A DNA stretch of 64,000 bases from Metopolophium dirhodum (lineage: Eukaryota > Arthropoda > Insecta > Hemiptera > Aphididae), in NCBI RefSeq assembly GCF_019925205.1, contig NC_083564.1:33518447-33582446 (forward strand). Direction: 5' to 3'. Under the pieces are notes generated by a model, which worked only from the letters and a program-made list of their open reading frames with translations, had not been told where the DNA came from and did not search any database. Shown here in pieces: positions 13,168 through 26,265 of the stretch (within the stretch, counting starts at the first letter, position 1; every line of letters begins with the position of its first letter). The translations under genes and the position numbers were made by a program.

Positions 13168-13363
13168 AAATCTAAAGGTAAGATTATTATCTAGGCAACC
13201 TCATGGGCTGTTTATTATATTTTAATTTTAACGCGAGTTATGAGTATTTTAAATTTGTTAATTTTTTATACATTTTAAAATAAGTACTCATAACTCGTTT
13301 TAAAATTAAAATATAATAAAAAGCCCATGAGGTTGCCTAGATAATAATCTTACCTTTAGATTT
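13168..13363. mobile_element. Foldback/MITE-like long inverted repeat, ~196 bp
   Basis: The outer 41 bases (from aaatctaaaggtaagatt inward) are matched perfectly by their reverse complement at the right end, and the arms continue with few mismatches for about 85 bp around a short AT loop. No clear target-site duplication is visible. It may be a foldback element or a palindromic MITE; a transcript would form a near-perfect hairpin. Confidence 0.8.
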
Positions 13364-13529
13364 TATAAGAGGTCAATTCACTCTAATTTTTAAATTAACG
13401 GAGCTACACGTGTTTGGCTGAGTGTAAGATTTGCTATGTTACGCACTTGTAAGACGGAGACAATACACATGCGGGTATAACGTCCTCTTAACTGTGGTAG
13501 GTATCATGATTGGAAGTAAAGTTGATTAG

Positions 13530-13883
13530 CAGGGCTGTGAATTTATTGCAATGAAAAAGTGTTAAATATTTGTCTGCATGTATGTACTAAAACCAGGCAA
13601 AATATGCACTTCAAATTCAAAAAAATACTGAATGAAAAAGTTTTTATAAAAAATTTTTTAAATTAATAAATTATAATTCAAATTGATTTACAAAAAAAAA
13701 TTCTTTATTTACACACTTGGTAGGTATATACCTATTTTTTTTTCTAAACGGACGAACCGAAGAAATCATGAAATCACGCAATTAATATGAACTAACCCAA
13801 AAAAAAAATATTATGTAAAATAAGATTTTGGCCGAATCCGGTGTAGCAAAAAAGCATGTAAATGCATTTAATTCACAGCTCTG
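13530..13883. mobile_element. hAT-type MITE, 354 bp
   Basis: The left end CAGGGCTGTGAATT and the right end (reverse complement CAGAGCTGTGAATT) form imperfect terminal inverted repeats. The flanking octamers ttgattag and gtaataag match only 5 of 8, so the duplication has decayed or the boundaries are slightly off. No coding capacity. Confidence 0.6.
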
Positions 13884-16559
13884 GTAATAAGTTATGATTT
13901 ATCTGTAGTGGGAACCGGGGTACAGTGAGACGCATATTGGTAACGGTGTTGTAATAATAGGGATCTCCCAAAAAAAAATATGTAGTAATAGTTCAAACAA
14001 ATCATAAAAGCCAACTGTAATAAATATTAATTTATGAAAAAGTATATTAAAAAGCATTATTATTATAAATGAAACAAAACTATGAACTATGGACCGTAAC
14101 ATAATATAGGTATTTCTATATTTTTAGCTCTATAATTTCTGTTAAAATATTAGGAAAATGTATTAAGTTTAATTTAACTACAACATTCTAGTAGAGTCTG
14201 AACAAATTTGGTTCCACGACTGATCATACAACATTTAAATACTAAACTACGGGCCTGAAATTTAGTTAATACAGATCTAAATAATCCAAAACATATATTG
14301 CTTCAAAATATAAAATAAAGTGTCTTGTATTCTAGTAAGTAGGTAACTATCAAAAAAAAAACTAAAAAAAATCATACTTGAAATCTATGTATAATATACG
14401 CATATTGTAATAAATGTTCAAATGTTTACTATAGTACATTATAAAAAATTAATTAAAGTTTAATAAAATACATTATAACATGTGTTCAAATGTACATTTC
14501 ACACCACATATCTTGTTATATCACACAGTCTCTCTTCAATTTCAAATTTTTCTTCAAATTATCTACGAAATATAAATGTTAAGTAAATAGGAAGACTTGA
14601 TTAAGTATTTAATCATTTATCTAAAAGAGATGTGCCGGGTCGCCAAATTACAATATCGAGGGGCCATGGTGCAAGTGTCGTCCATAAATATCATAACATA
14701 TTATATTATATAAGAATTACAAACTCTTGAATTAAGAGTTATGTTTGAGGATTTAATTAATTTCCTAAAAGGAAATGTCTCAAGGTTTCCTCAGTAGGTC
14801 GAGGGACCGTAGTTAAAGTGCCGTTCACCAATAAAGTACCGAAAAAAAAACGATTAATTCAAATATAGAAGGTACTTATATCATATACTTTTATCAAAGT
14901 ATGATTGTGTTAGTCGCAGTCTTGTGTAAATGATATTGTCTTAAGTTCTCCCAATTTAATTATACAAAATACTGAAAATTAATGAAATCACAAATATTAA
15001 TACAATAGAGAGACCGTGCATTGATTTACAAATTTGTCTTAAATTTACTTTTTGCATAGAGGTATATGAAGGTGGGCTGGGCTTTTAATATCAGAGTATG
15101 GAGGACAGGGCTGGGATTTCATATAATGAATTGAAATATTTGTGGACACTCGACGACCAAAAGGGCCATCCTCCATAGCATGTTTCAATATGTCCAAAAT
15201 AAAATTAATTGAATAAGTTATAAAGTTGACCTCCCAAGCTCGACATTATCCTGGTATTTTTAAAAAAACATGGAGCTAAAAAAAATCATTAAAAATTTTG
15301 TTTTAAAAAAAACCTTTCATGTGCATGTGTTGTCTCCAAGTGTGTGTTGTGAGAGGATAGATGCTGATAAATCATTAATAGAGACTCGTTGATCGCTTTT
15401 ATGTGTTTCAAATTGTTTACACGTGTGATCTGGATATGTCTCCACCATAGATAATAAAGATATGGATAGGACATAATGGTCTTATCAGCGGTCTTCGAGG
15501 GGAGCAATTGAGGCCAAATAAAGTATAGGTACCTAATCGAGTATCGACTATCAATATAAAGGAGCCTCAATTTGCCTTCCCCTCAGGTGTCAACAATCAA
15601 AGGATCAACTTGATAATCAAACACTTAAGTTCAGCAACCTGCAACCCAGGATCTATTTATTCTATGTTTCCTAATAAGTCATAAGAAGGTTAGTTAGGTA
15701 AACCTATGGTTAGTTGAAGCTACGGTGATGATAGACGACTATCATCACCGGTCGTGAGCTTTGCGATGATCCTTTCCTACTAACTATCAAGGTATTCGAT
15801 ATTGTAAACATAACAATGAAAGAAAATATTTAAATATTATTAATTTGGTTAGGTGAGGTAAGGTGAGGATAGGACAGGAAATTAGACATTAACTAATTAT
15901 CATAGTTTTTAACTCGGTCTTAATGACTGTCAGCTAGAGTTGTACCAGTATAGTTATTAAAAACTTAAATACAGCCAACATTAATTAATTTTACCACAAC
16001 AAATTATAAAATGTAGATAGATATTTGACTATGTTTTTATTTGCATTTACACTTTATAGTTCGTAATTTAATACTGACTATGGACCCAGCCAAACACAAT
16101 ATTATTTTAAATTAAGCATTATTTTATGTCCTTCATAAATAACAATCACATAGTAGAGTCCGTACAGTTCTTTGCATCCTTTATAAATTACATTCATTTT
16201 TATACATTTTCTTATACATATATTACGGTGATACACCTCTGATCATAATAATTGTTCGTATTATTATAATGTAAACAATACCTAGTTTTTGGATTGTAGT
16301 TAACATGTATTGCAGTATTTAGCTTCCATCGTATTCTTTTGGTTAGTGTTATTTCACCCAGGTTTCTCAAACAATTTTTTTTTTCGATTCATTGAACTCT
16401 AGTAAATTTTTTTGTACAAATATTTTTCGACAATAACCAGCTATACCTGGGAGTACACTGAATACTTGTGTACATATTATATAATTTGAAAAGCAGCTGT
16501 CTAGGTTCTCTCACGTTCCCCGTTCAATTTATTTTTTTATAATTTAACTTTTTTTGATT
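13884..16559. other. Intergenic DNA, nothing recognised
   Basis: Several short frames on both strands lack any domain. A slightly GC-richer patch at 15070-15200 and 15540-15780 shows no gene structure. Confidence 0.45.
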
Positions 16560-16599
16560 TTTGTATATATTTCTTTTTTTAAAACATTTACAACCTGGT

Positions 16600-17960
16600 G
16601 CCATATGATTTGCCTCTTAAAATGCGTTTGCCTGCGGGTGCCCACATTCCCCTATCAATATTTTTCATAAATTAAATTCAATTGATTTTTAATATGAATA
16701 TTTTTTACTAGTTGAATTTTTTGTATAGACTTCAACAATGATACCTTGGTGCCCTATGAATAAACCTTCTTGATTGAACTAAATATTTATATTAGTTTTT
16801 TCTGTTTAAGATTCTGGGTATTTTAGTTTGTACATTGTAATGTGTGTTCCTACGATTTAATTTCTTCTACAATTTTTTTTTTGGGTTCCTGAAATTGCAT
16901 TTGCTTGCGGGCGCCAACACCTCCCTTCAATTTTTTTTTTTGTTATGTAACTCTAGTTGAATTTTTTGTATAGACTTTGAAATGTGTATTCCTACAATAA
17001 TATTTTTTTTTAAATTTTTTTTTGTTTTCTAAAATGCATTTGCCTGCGGGCACCAACACCCTCCTACAATTTTTTTTTTAGTTATGTGACTAGTTGAATT
17101 TTTTGTATAGACTGTAATGTGTATTCCTACAATAATATTTTTTTTAAAATTTTTTTTTGTTTTCCAAAATGCATTTGCTTGTGGGCGCCAACATCCTCTT
17201 TCAATTTTTTTTTTTGTTATGTAACTCTAGTTGAATTTTTCGTATATACTTTTTGAACATTGAAAATCTGGTGCACTTTGAATAATCCATCATTAATGAA
17301 CTAAATATTTTGAATAGTTTTTTTCTGTTTAAGATTCTGGACATTTTAGTTTGAAGTTATTAATTTCAATTTTTTTTTGTTTTCTAAAATTCTTTTGCCT
17401 GCGGGCGCCAACACCCTCCTTCAATTTTTTTTTTAGTTATGTGACTAGTTGAATTTTTTGTATAGGCTGTAATGTGTATTCCTACAATAATATTTTTTTT
17501 AAAATTTTTTTTTGTTTTCCAAAATGCATTTGCTCGCGGGCGCCAACATCCTCTTTCAATTTTTTTTTTTGTTATGTAACTCTAGTTGAATTTTTTGTAT
17601 ATACTTTTTGAACATTGACAATTTGGTGTACTTTGAATAATCCATCATTAATGAACTAAATATTTTGAATAGTTTTTTTCTGTTTAAGATTCTGGACATT
17701 TTAGTTTGAAGTTTTTAATTTCAATTTTTTTTTGTTTTCTAAAATGCATTTGCCTGCGGGCGCCAACACCCTCCTTCAATTTTTTTTTTTGTTATGTAAC
17801 TCTAGTTGAATTTTTTAAACATTGATAACCTTGTGCCATACGAATAATCCTTCTTTAACGAACTAAATATTTTGAATAGTTTTTTCTGTTTGAGATTCTG
17901 GACATTTTAGTTTGAAGTTTGTAATGTGTATTCACACAATATAATTAATTTCAAATTTTT
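16600..17960 (+). repeat. Higher-order tandem repeat array with a GC-rich core word
   Basis: Seven copies of a core like tttgcctgcgggcgccaaca, each followed by a T-rich tract and gttatgt.actagttgaatt, begin near 16628, 16900, 17041, 17176, 17394, 17529 and 17751. Spacing alternates between ~136 and ~220 bp, so two sub-units form a higher-order period of about 354 bp (17041-17394-17751 and 17176-17529). The core alternates between ...AACACCCTCC and ...AACATCCTCT in step with that period. Likely a local satellite or an internally repeated element; no reading frame. Confidence 0.85.
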
Positions 17961-18705
17961 TTTTGAATCATGTTTTAAGACTTATTTATAATTATAAGAA
18001 AACTTTATTTTTAAATTTTAGAATTAAAGAGAAAAGTATTAAAAATCTTTATTAGTTATACTATCATAGTTTTCATATTTATCTTATTTTAGTTAGATCG
18101 TAATTTAAGATTTATAAATATATGACTAATTTGTTGTAATTTATTGTTATACCTACTATTGCAGCAGTTTTTTGTTCATGCGATATAAGAAACTCTTATT
18201 ATGTAAGAAGAAATAAATTATAGTATAATATAAGATGTAACCGTAGGCACATAAAACAATTAAAAAATGTTATTTTTATGTCTACGGATTAACGAAATTA
18301 ATAATAATATCATTAGTGACCAAAATAAATGTAGTAAGAGACGCGTGATATTACAGTTCTTTCATCACTGTACACTATGTACTAAAGTTCGACAGACGAC
18401 GGTTTTCCGGGCGTGCCTGGGAAGTTATATTTCTTTGGAAATTAAATTAAAATATGAATTATAAGTTATATAGGTACCTTTTATGTAGGTATATATTTTA
18501 AACAACTATTAGTTTTGAAAATGTCTGAATTATCAATTAATAATATAATGTAGAATGAGAAGATACATCAGAAATTGCATTAATAAAAAAACAAAAAATA
18601 TAGGAGATAAATGATCTTCTTGGGGAACAACTGATGTAACGAGTATTTGGACAGAGAGATAATTTTTATACTTATCCGAGTGCGGTCAGAGATGAAAGAG
18701 TAAAA
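17961..18705. other. AT-rich intergenic DNA
   Basis: Nothing recognised. A 65-codon frame at 18267-18464 shows no domain. Confidence 0.45.
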
Positions 18706-18894
18706 TCATAAAAGAAGTGGTTCAGTGAATCCATACATTTTAAGTTTCTTAATTAATAAATTATGATTAATCCTATCAAAGGCTTTTCCCATATCAGTAT
18801 AAATGACATCCGTTTGTGATTGATTAAAACCACATATGGTGGTTGAAAATATGAAGATATACATAGCATCAGCCTGATTAATTGTGAGACCCAT
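18706..18894 (-). pseudogene. LINE reverse-transcriptase fragment
   Basis: The minus strand reads TDVIYTDMGKAFDRINHNLL followed by IKKLKMYGF. This is the reverse-transcriptase block that holds the first catalytic Asp (usually TDFSKAFDxVxHxxL) of Jockey/CR1/L2-like LINEs. The frame opens and closes within ~60 codons, and no further domain is legible on either side. Only a fragment of an element, not a host gene. Confidence 0.75.
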
Positions 18895-20700
18895 AGATTT
18901 TTTAAGGACTTATTTAAAATGACTTCAACAGTAAGTTTTAAAATAATAAAGGACAAAATCAATCTTTTGATAAACAAATTAACTAAAGATAAATCATAAA
19001 AAACACATAAAAATAAAAATAGTAATTGATAAAATAAATATCAACGAAGAGGTCATTAGGATGCTACGAGTATACCGTTTCATTCTATATATTTTTTTTT
19101 TTTGGTGTTCAACATCAATCGCCAACAAAGGATACGGTACTTTTGACGAATTTTATTTTCGCGATGAATTTTTTATTTGATACATTTTTATACAGTGTCA
19201 ATATAAGCGGAAACTTATTTTTAATTGCACTATACAATTAGTTTAATAATATATCGATTGTTGAATGCATTCCTGGTAAAACGAAGATTTTAAATCGAAA
19301 TATACATTTATAAATTTATTACGTTTTCACGAAATATTTTCATACATGTTCTAAACAATTGAACTTTATAATGGCATAAAATAATGTATTATTTTAGTCA
19401 AAAACCAATAATACTCATACACAATAGTACCTACACATAGATATTATATTAATGCTAATGCCTAGAAGGTGTTTATAGGTAGTTTTATCTTAAAATTTAT
19501 TTTTACGAACTGGCTTGACACGAACACAAATGTACAATATTATAACAATATGTCTCATATTACATGTCCCACATGTAATTTATTAACCCACGATCTATGC
19601 CATAAACGCATTAGGTACTCACGATCATTATGGAGGGGTAGTTTATAACTTAACCGCTAAATGTAAGCGTTATATTGATGAAAACAATTGCTCCTATTCG
19701 ACATCTGCATTTCGAAATTAAGTCGCGGAATCACGATAAAAAAAAATACATAAATTGTACAAATACATTTTCGCACTTTATATTCGTGTCGTCTGTTTGT
19801 AGTTTACTCGTACGCACCATCATTATAAAGATTAATCTGCCCAACCAGTCTTTCGCACAGCTACCACGGTCGTATATGACTGAAGTTCGGTAAGATATTT
19901 TTAACCTCTAAATCCCTAAAAATACGACGAGGATTACACAGCTGTCGTTTTCACCAATGCTGATGTCATAGGTCGATTTTTTAGGGTGTCATAAATAATA
20001 ATATTTATACCATGCTAACCCTATCCGTCACCTAAAACGCCGCTGGTGTAAGTGGTTTACTCTTCCCCTCCCACTAGGTTGGCATCTCCTTTATCATCGT
20101 TTTAATATTTGAAACATTATTCATAAAAGCGCATTTTTCGCAGACGTCGTTCATATTTATAAATTATGAATTCATCATACATAAAAATATATCTATATTA
20201 TATAAGTAGGTACTCGAACCTATAGTGCCATTATATTTCATTTTATAGTTATCAAATTCAATGTTTGATTTATCTTAGTCAAACATTAAAGATAAATAAT
20301 ATTAATAGTTTCCGTTATCATGCAACTAGCCCAACTAGGTAATATACGTGTATTATGATCAAATTTGGTTTGAGGAAATCCCACTCTAGGAATTATTATC
20401 ATCATCATTATTATGATAATACCACAACCAAAGTAATTTGATTTAGTTTATGCATGTTATTATAATATTATAAATTGTAATAAAATTATTGTAACACGGC
20501 GCCTTAGATAGGCAATCTGGGTACACATTGAAGGGTTCAGTTTTTTGGTATCGCACAAGAACACGATGTATTATATTTTGCAATATGCCATTTTAATAGC
20601 AAAATTATTACAATCAGACGTTATGTGGTGCCATTATTTAGGGGTAGTATGAAAAGATTCAAAAACAATCTTATGAAATTGTTCAGGGGAGTAATATTTG

Positions 20701-20747
20701 AAGTATTGAGGTCAAATAATGATAATGTTTATTTGACCTCAATACTT
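20701..20747. repeat. Perfect 18-bp hairpin
   Basis: aagtattgaggtcaaata at 20701-20718 is exactly reverse-complemented at 20730-20747, separated by an 11-base loop. It may be the remains of a palindromic MITE or a structured RNA; no flanking duplication identified. Confidence 0.8.
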
Positions 20748-23700
20748 ATTATACTTACCTATTATTATTATGATAATCCTCAGTTAAGAATATTTTTTTA
20801 TATGAAATCAGCATGGACATATTCAAAAAATCTTGTCTTGTATATCTTCATCGTAACAAATATTTGATAAAATAAAAATGACTATTTGCTTAGTAGAAAA
20901 GATGCATGCAATTAAACTTTTAATATTGAACATTTTTTTTCATTCATCATTTTCATTTTAATAAATTAGCAGTTGATTATCCGTTGAAAACTTTTCTTAG
21001 AGATGTTTTTCAGGAATATAAAATTTAAACAGAATAATGTAAAATTATGTAAAGACATCGTCACTTACATCTGTGGTCTGTTATGTATTTTTTTTAAGTG
21101 CATAAATGTTCAAGTGGCGCATCAATACAATCAACTCAATAATATGAACTATTTGATATACATTTTTTAAGTTAAAACCTTCTTAGAAACGTTTCTTTTT
21201 ATTTAAACTATAAAACAATGTTATGAATCAGTTTAAATTATTTATTTTAATAATTAATTTTATGTTATATTCAATTTGAACAGAACACAATTGTGAATTG
21301 TCACTTTTTAATTGAAAAAAGATAAAACGTTCATGATAACAAATAATACCTATTCCCAGCGTCAGAAAAATTGTATAGGTAAGATACACAATGATAACAA
21401 CACAGTGATAACAACTTCCAAACATTGAAACATATTACAAATGTTTTTGTATGTTAACCAAAGTGTGGTTCGTTATATTATATGATATCATTATTCAGCT
21501 GGTTATTTACAATTAAATAGTTGACGGTGTGATCGTTGACAAAAATACAGTACAAATAAATTGTAAAACGAAATGCCTGTTATATGTTATCCTTATCAGT
21601 GATAAATTATAATATTGTTTATGGCTGGTGGAATCAATAATCACGATAAAGGAAAATAGCAAAAAAAAAATTTTAACACACCAATAAATTTAGATAATTG
21701 ATAATATTTCAGAGTTGTACGTTCAACAATAATTTAGTTTTTCCATACATTTTATCTTAATATTATTATAATTTTTATTTCTGTCGGTATTTTACCAAAA
21801 ACAAGGTTAAATTTGTAAAAATGACTTCGAAAAGTAAGTATCATCTGTGTCCGATTTTCAATCGATAAAAAGATTGTACGAATAAATAAAACTTTTGAAG
21901 TTCACCAAACCTACCTACTAACATTTTGCCGGAAAAAAATATTTATTGACGCTCTATAGGAAAGAATATAAAATAAACCTATATTGTTCTGAAATCCAAT
22001 ATCTCCTAATCTTACAACTAGGAATCTAAATTACCTATGATGAAATATTGAAATGTGTACTATTCCACTATCTCAGGATTACCAATATGAACACTGTTCT
22101 GAATTACTGCGCAGTAGAATATTTTTTAGAAAGGGTGTGTGGGACGTAATATACAAATCTATGTTGAGTTCAACGTTCTTTATCCTTGAAAAAAAAAATA
22201 ACAATTTTATTACGATTTTATTAAATTATTAATTTTGTTTGAAACCTTTTAAGGTATCTCATAATTGTATACGGTCAATAAGTTTGCGCGTATAGTAAAG
22301 CCATTCGATACTAACGAGAAATAAATATTAATGAACAAAATATATGCATCATGTCGAGAAATCTGAAAATAAAACTAAAGAGTACCCCAACGTTGAATTT
22401 TTTTCTAAAGGGCACAGAGTTTAAATTATATTAACAAAATACAAACATTGACAACAAACTGCCTATGCATGAAACATAAAATTAATTTATGATCATGAAT
22501 CCCTTAATGTTAAACGTAAAAAAAAATACTATGGTTACGAATTATTTACGAATTTAACGCGAAAGACTTTTAAAAAATGCAAACACTCTTAGTCGTCTTT
22601 TATAATAAATAATACCTAATATTATATTATTATATTATGAGGTGTGCGCGCGGGTGGTCTGGAAATCTTCTCTCGGCCTCGGTGGGCTTATTCGGTTATC
22701 GAATAATATGATTACACACATTATGACATCATTATCGCATAATATTATGCGTTTCCGTAATAATCGTAATAATTATTATGTGTACGACTTTATACAAAAA
22801 TAACTCGTGCTGACGAAACTCGGCTGTAATCATTCGAAATTTGACATCACGCTTAAATAAACAACGTGGTTACCAGACGTACCTAGGTGGTATCTCAATT
22901 AACGGATAATCGATTTTCTCGCGTGCAGGTCACAAGTACGCCGGGTAACAGAGATAAACGACCATAATATATGGTATAACATTATGGTTTTTATAGTTTG
23001 GCCAGCAGCTACATATACGTTGTTTCCGAATTTCCGTACTGACATTTAAGACGATCTCACGCTCACCTGCAGTGAATGGAATAGAAAAACTACTTTGCGT
23101 TTTGCAAATGTGTTTTTTTTTTAAAAGAATAATTTCCGAGTTAGTAAAATGTATAATATACTACGGACAATAATTGTTAATATTCCTTAAAAATAGCTTA
23201 TTATCGCGAAGCTATAAAATAAATTTACTATTTAATCTAATACACGTCTCTCCTAATATTATTATACTAAGACATTTTTTACAAAGTATAAAATGTTCAT
23301 AGATTAAAATCAGTTAGGTAATATAGTATATTCAAACTATCAAAACCCTTTATCTTCCAAGCCTATTAGTTATTATCATGTATTTGGGCTTAGTACTCAA
23401 TGTTAAATATTTCAACAACTACTTATTCGTATTTCGATATGGATGCATCAACATTTCCAAAAAAACTAAACATCTACAGTTGACAATTTACAGGGAAAAG
23501 AGTGATTCTAATTTGAACAACTAAGTTGGTATCGCCGTGCAAAACACTCCTCAAATTATGATATGAAAAAAAGTAAAAAATAAAGTAAGTACCTACTATT
23601 TTAAAATAAGTTCATAAGAAACATACTTTAAATTTTAAAAATCAATATTTGAAATTCATTATTAAGGAAAATGCTTCCGTATAATATGAGTCGCAATAAA

Positions 23701-26229
23701 TATGTCCAAGTGGTTTTCGTTGTACATAAAAAAAGTTCGATTTCGATTTTTCCATACAAAACTATAAGAATTCCGAACACTTCAAAACGTTCACAAGCCA
23801 ATATAAATTATATTATATTACGGTAAACTGGGAAAGTATGTAATCAGCGTGTGCTTTATCGGATTCGATTTCAAACGATTTCCCAACGATCGCAGAAAAT
23901 GGTCATTAATATAACGTTACCGTTTCTGTAGATTTTTTTCATCAAATAATGAACATTACGCCATTTCGAAAGACCTGAAATGGCAAAATACCTATACGCA
24001 CTGGTCACGTATAATGTATACATCAACGTCCAAAATAAAATTAAAATACCGTCCTAAAGCTATGTTAATAAAAACTAATATACTCAACTTATATTAATGG
24101 TTACCAAGAAACGTCACATGAAAACATTTTATCGCTTTTAATTTGATGCACATAAATTAAATTTATCAAATTCTCACAATAAAACGTTAGCCATTGGTGT
24201 TTTTAAACTTAAATATTTGAAATAAGTTTATTTCAAAAACAATTTTAATTGTACTACTGTAATTAATTTTTTAACTGCCATAGTAAAATAATTTCAAATG
24301 GTAAAGTTAGGTCAATAAAAAAAAAAAACTTACAATGTATAAACGTTGTAAGTGTGTACTTTGTAACTATTGTTACAATTACATTATCGCGCTAACAAGT
24401 AACTCGATAATGACGCTCGAAAGCTTAACTATTTTATCTGGGTGCTGTGACTGAAAGTTTAACATCATAGAGATTTCAAATTTGATATGTCGATCTAATG
24501 GCAAATACAATTATTATTACATTAAATCTGAAATACAATTGTTGTCATAACGATACTCTTGTTTAAGCGTATACTTTAAAGCCTAGTTTTTATATAATTA
24601 AACTAAACTAATAAAATTTAAACGAATCATCGAAAATTTGATCAATGGGGTTTTATTGAAAAATAATAACTAATATAATGTTATGCGTAATATTATATTA
24701 TTAAGTAATAATTTTTTTTTCGATCACAACCTCGATTCTATTCATATATTCTATTCATATATTCTATTCGTATATCTCGTTTATATTTAATTTATTCACG
24801 ACTAAACGAATTTAATTATTCTCAGAATAGTGATAATAATATTGTAGGCATCAGTGCACCGTCTAGTGTCTATAATTCATACGATACTACATTTGCCTTA
24901 TATACTTAATATTCATAATTTTGGTGATAATTAAATGACCCAATTTCGACCGGCTGTAGCCAATTTAGCTCCCGGTTTTCCCAAGGTGCTCCCGTTTTAC
25001 GAATACGTAAATTCCCAATCGGCTTTCGTTTTTGACAACACAAATCCATTCACAATTCATGTAGAGGTAGACTTAGGACTGTCTCAAAATAGAAGCGGTT
25101 AAAAATGGGTTGGTGTTTTTTAATTTTATATGATAGTAATAATAGATCAATCATTTAATGTTCGATTAAAAAGAAAAAATATATAATTATAAAATTACAT
25201 TATTATGTTCTCCTTGAAACAATATTCGTTGTCAGATTTAGGGCTTAAACGATTAAATTTTTGTAGCACAAGTTTTTATTCAAGTCAATAGATATAATAT
25301 TGTTAGATTGAAATTCATCAATGATGACCTCAACGAACTCTTGTTTTTTTCTTTTGGTTTGGTGCTAAAAGTATTTTTATGACTACGAGATTTTATTTGC
25401 ATCTCGAATTCCATTTCGGTTAGTATGTAAATAACCTTAAAGTACTGTTATCGGTATTGAATTCGCTGTTGAATTAACTGAGGAATAATTTACAGATATT
25501 TGTAGTGAAAGAATAAGAGGAAGATGAATACTCAACCTATAATTCAGGAGGGAAAGACCATCTGGCAAGGTACAACTTTTAAAAAATATAGTTAAAACCG
25601 GTGTGATAGCCATTAAATGGTCTGTGAAGAAATCCGATAATTTTGACGGTGCGGTAGATAAAGAAGGCTAAATACGTTTCTGTGGTCTTACTAATTCAGA
25701 ATCTTTGTTTCTAAACTTCGATGCACAGTCAATTAGGATTTAGAACTTTTGTGGTCGAATGTCGTATAGGAACGGGTGGCCGTTTGGGACCCAATATACA
25801 CAATGGATATGACACGGACCTTTGATAATTACTAACATATTATCTGACGATTAAAAGTTTAGGCAGCTGCTATAGGCCATAACGAGTTTAATTATTTTTC
25901 CGTCTATAGAAATACTCACGTAATAATAATAAATTGTGGATGGTTGATGTGGTTGGTATAACGATGACGTGCTTCGAAGACACAGGCATAGGTGGGCGTT
26001 AGAGTGTTATTTGCTATATTGTATCGAACAAAAAATAGTAATTTGCAATAGATATACTACAATAGAAACGCGATACATGATAGAATAAAAAACCGTATTC
26101 CCGTTGTACAGACACACACGGTTCAGACGGCGTAATGAAATTGATAACAATCGATAACAACCTAAAACAATTCTGCTAAGTACACCCTTCTGCACCGTTC
26201 TCATTCGCGAGCAACTTTCGTAAACCACA

Positions 26230-26234
26230 ATTAT

Positions 26235-26265
<31 letters not shown>
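26230..26265. repeat. ATT trinucleotide microsatellite
   Basis: About ten units of att/ata in a row. Confidence 0.85.
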
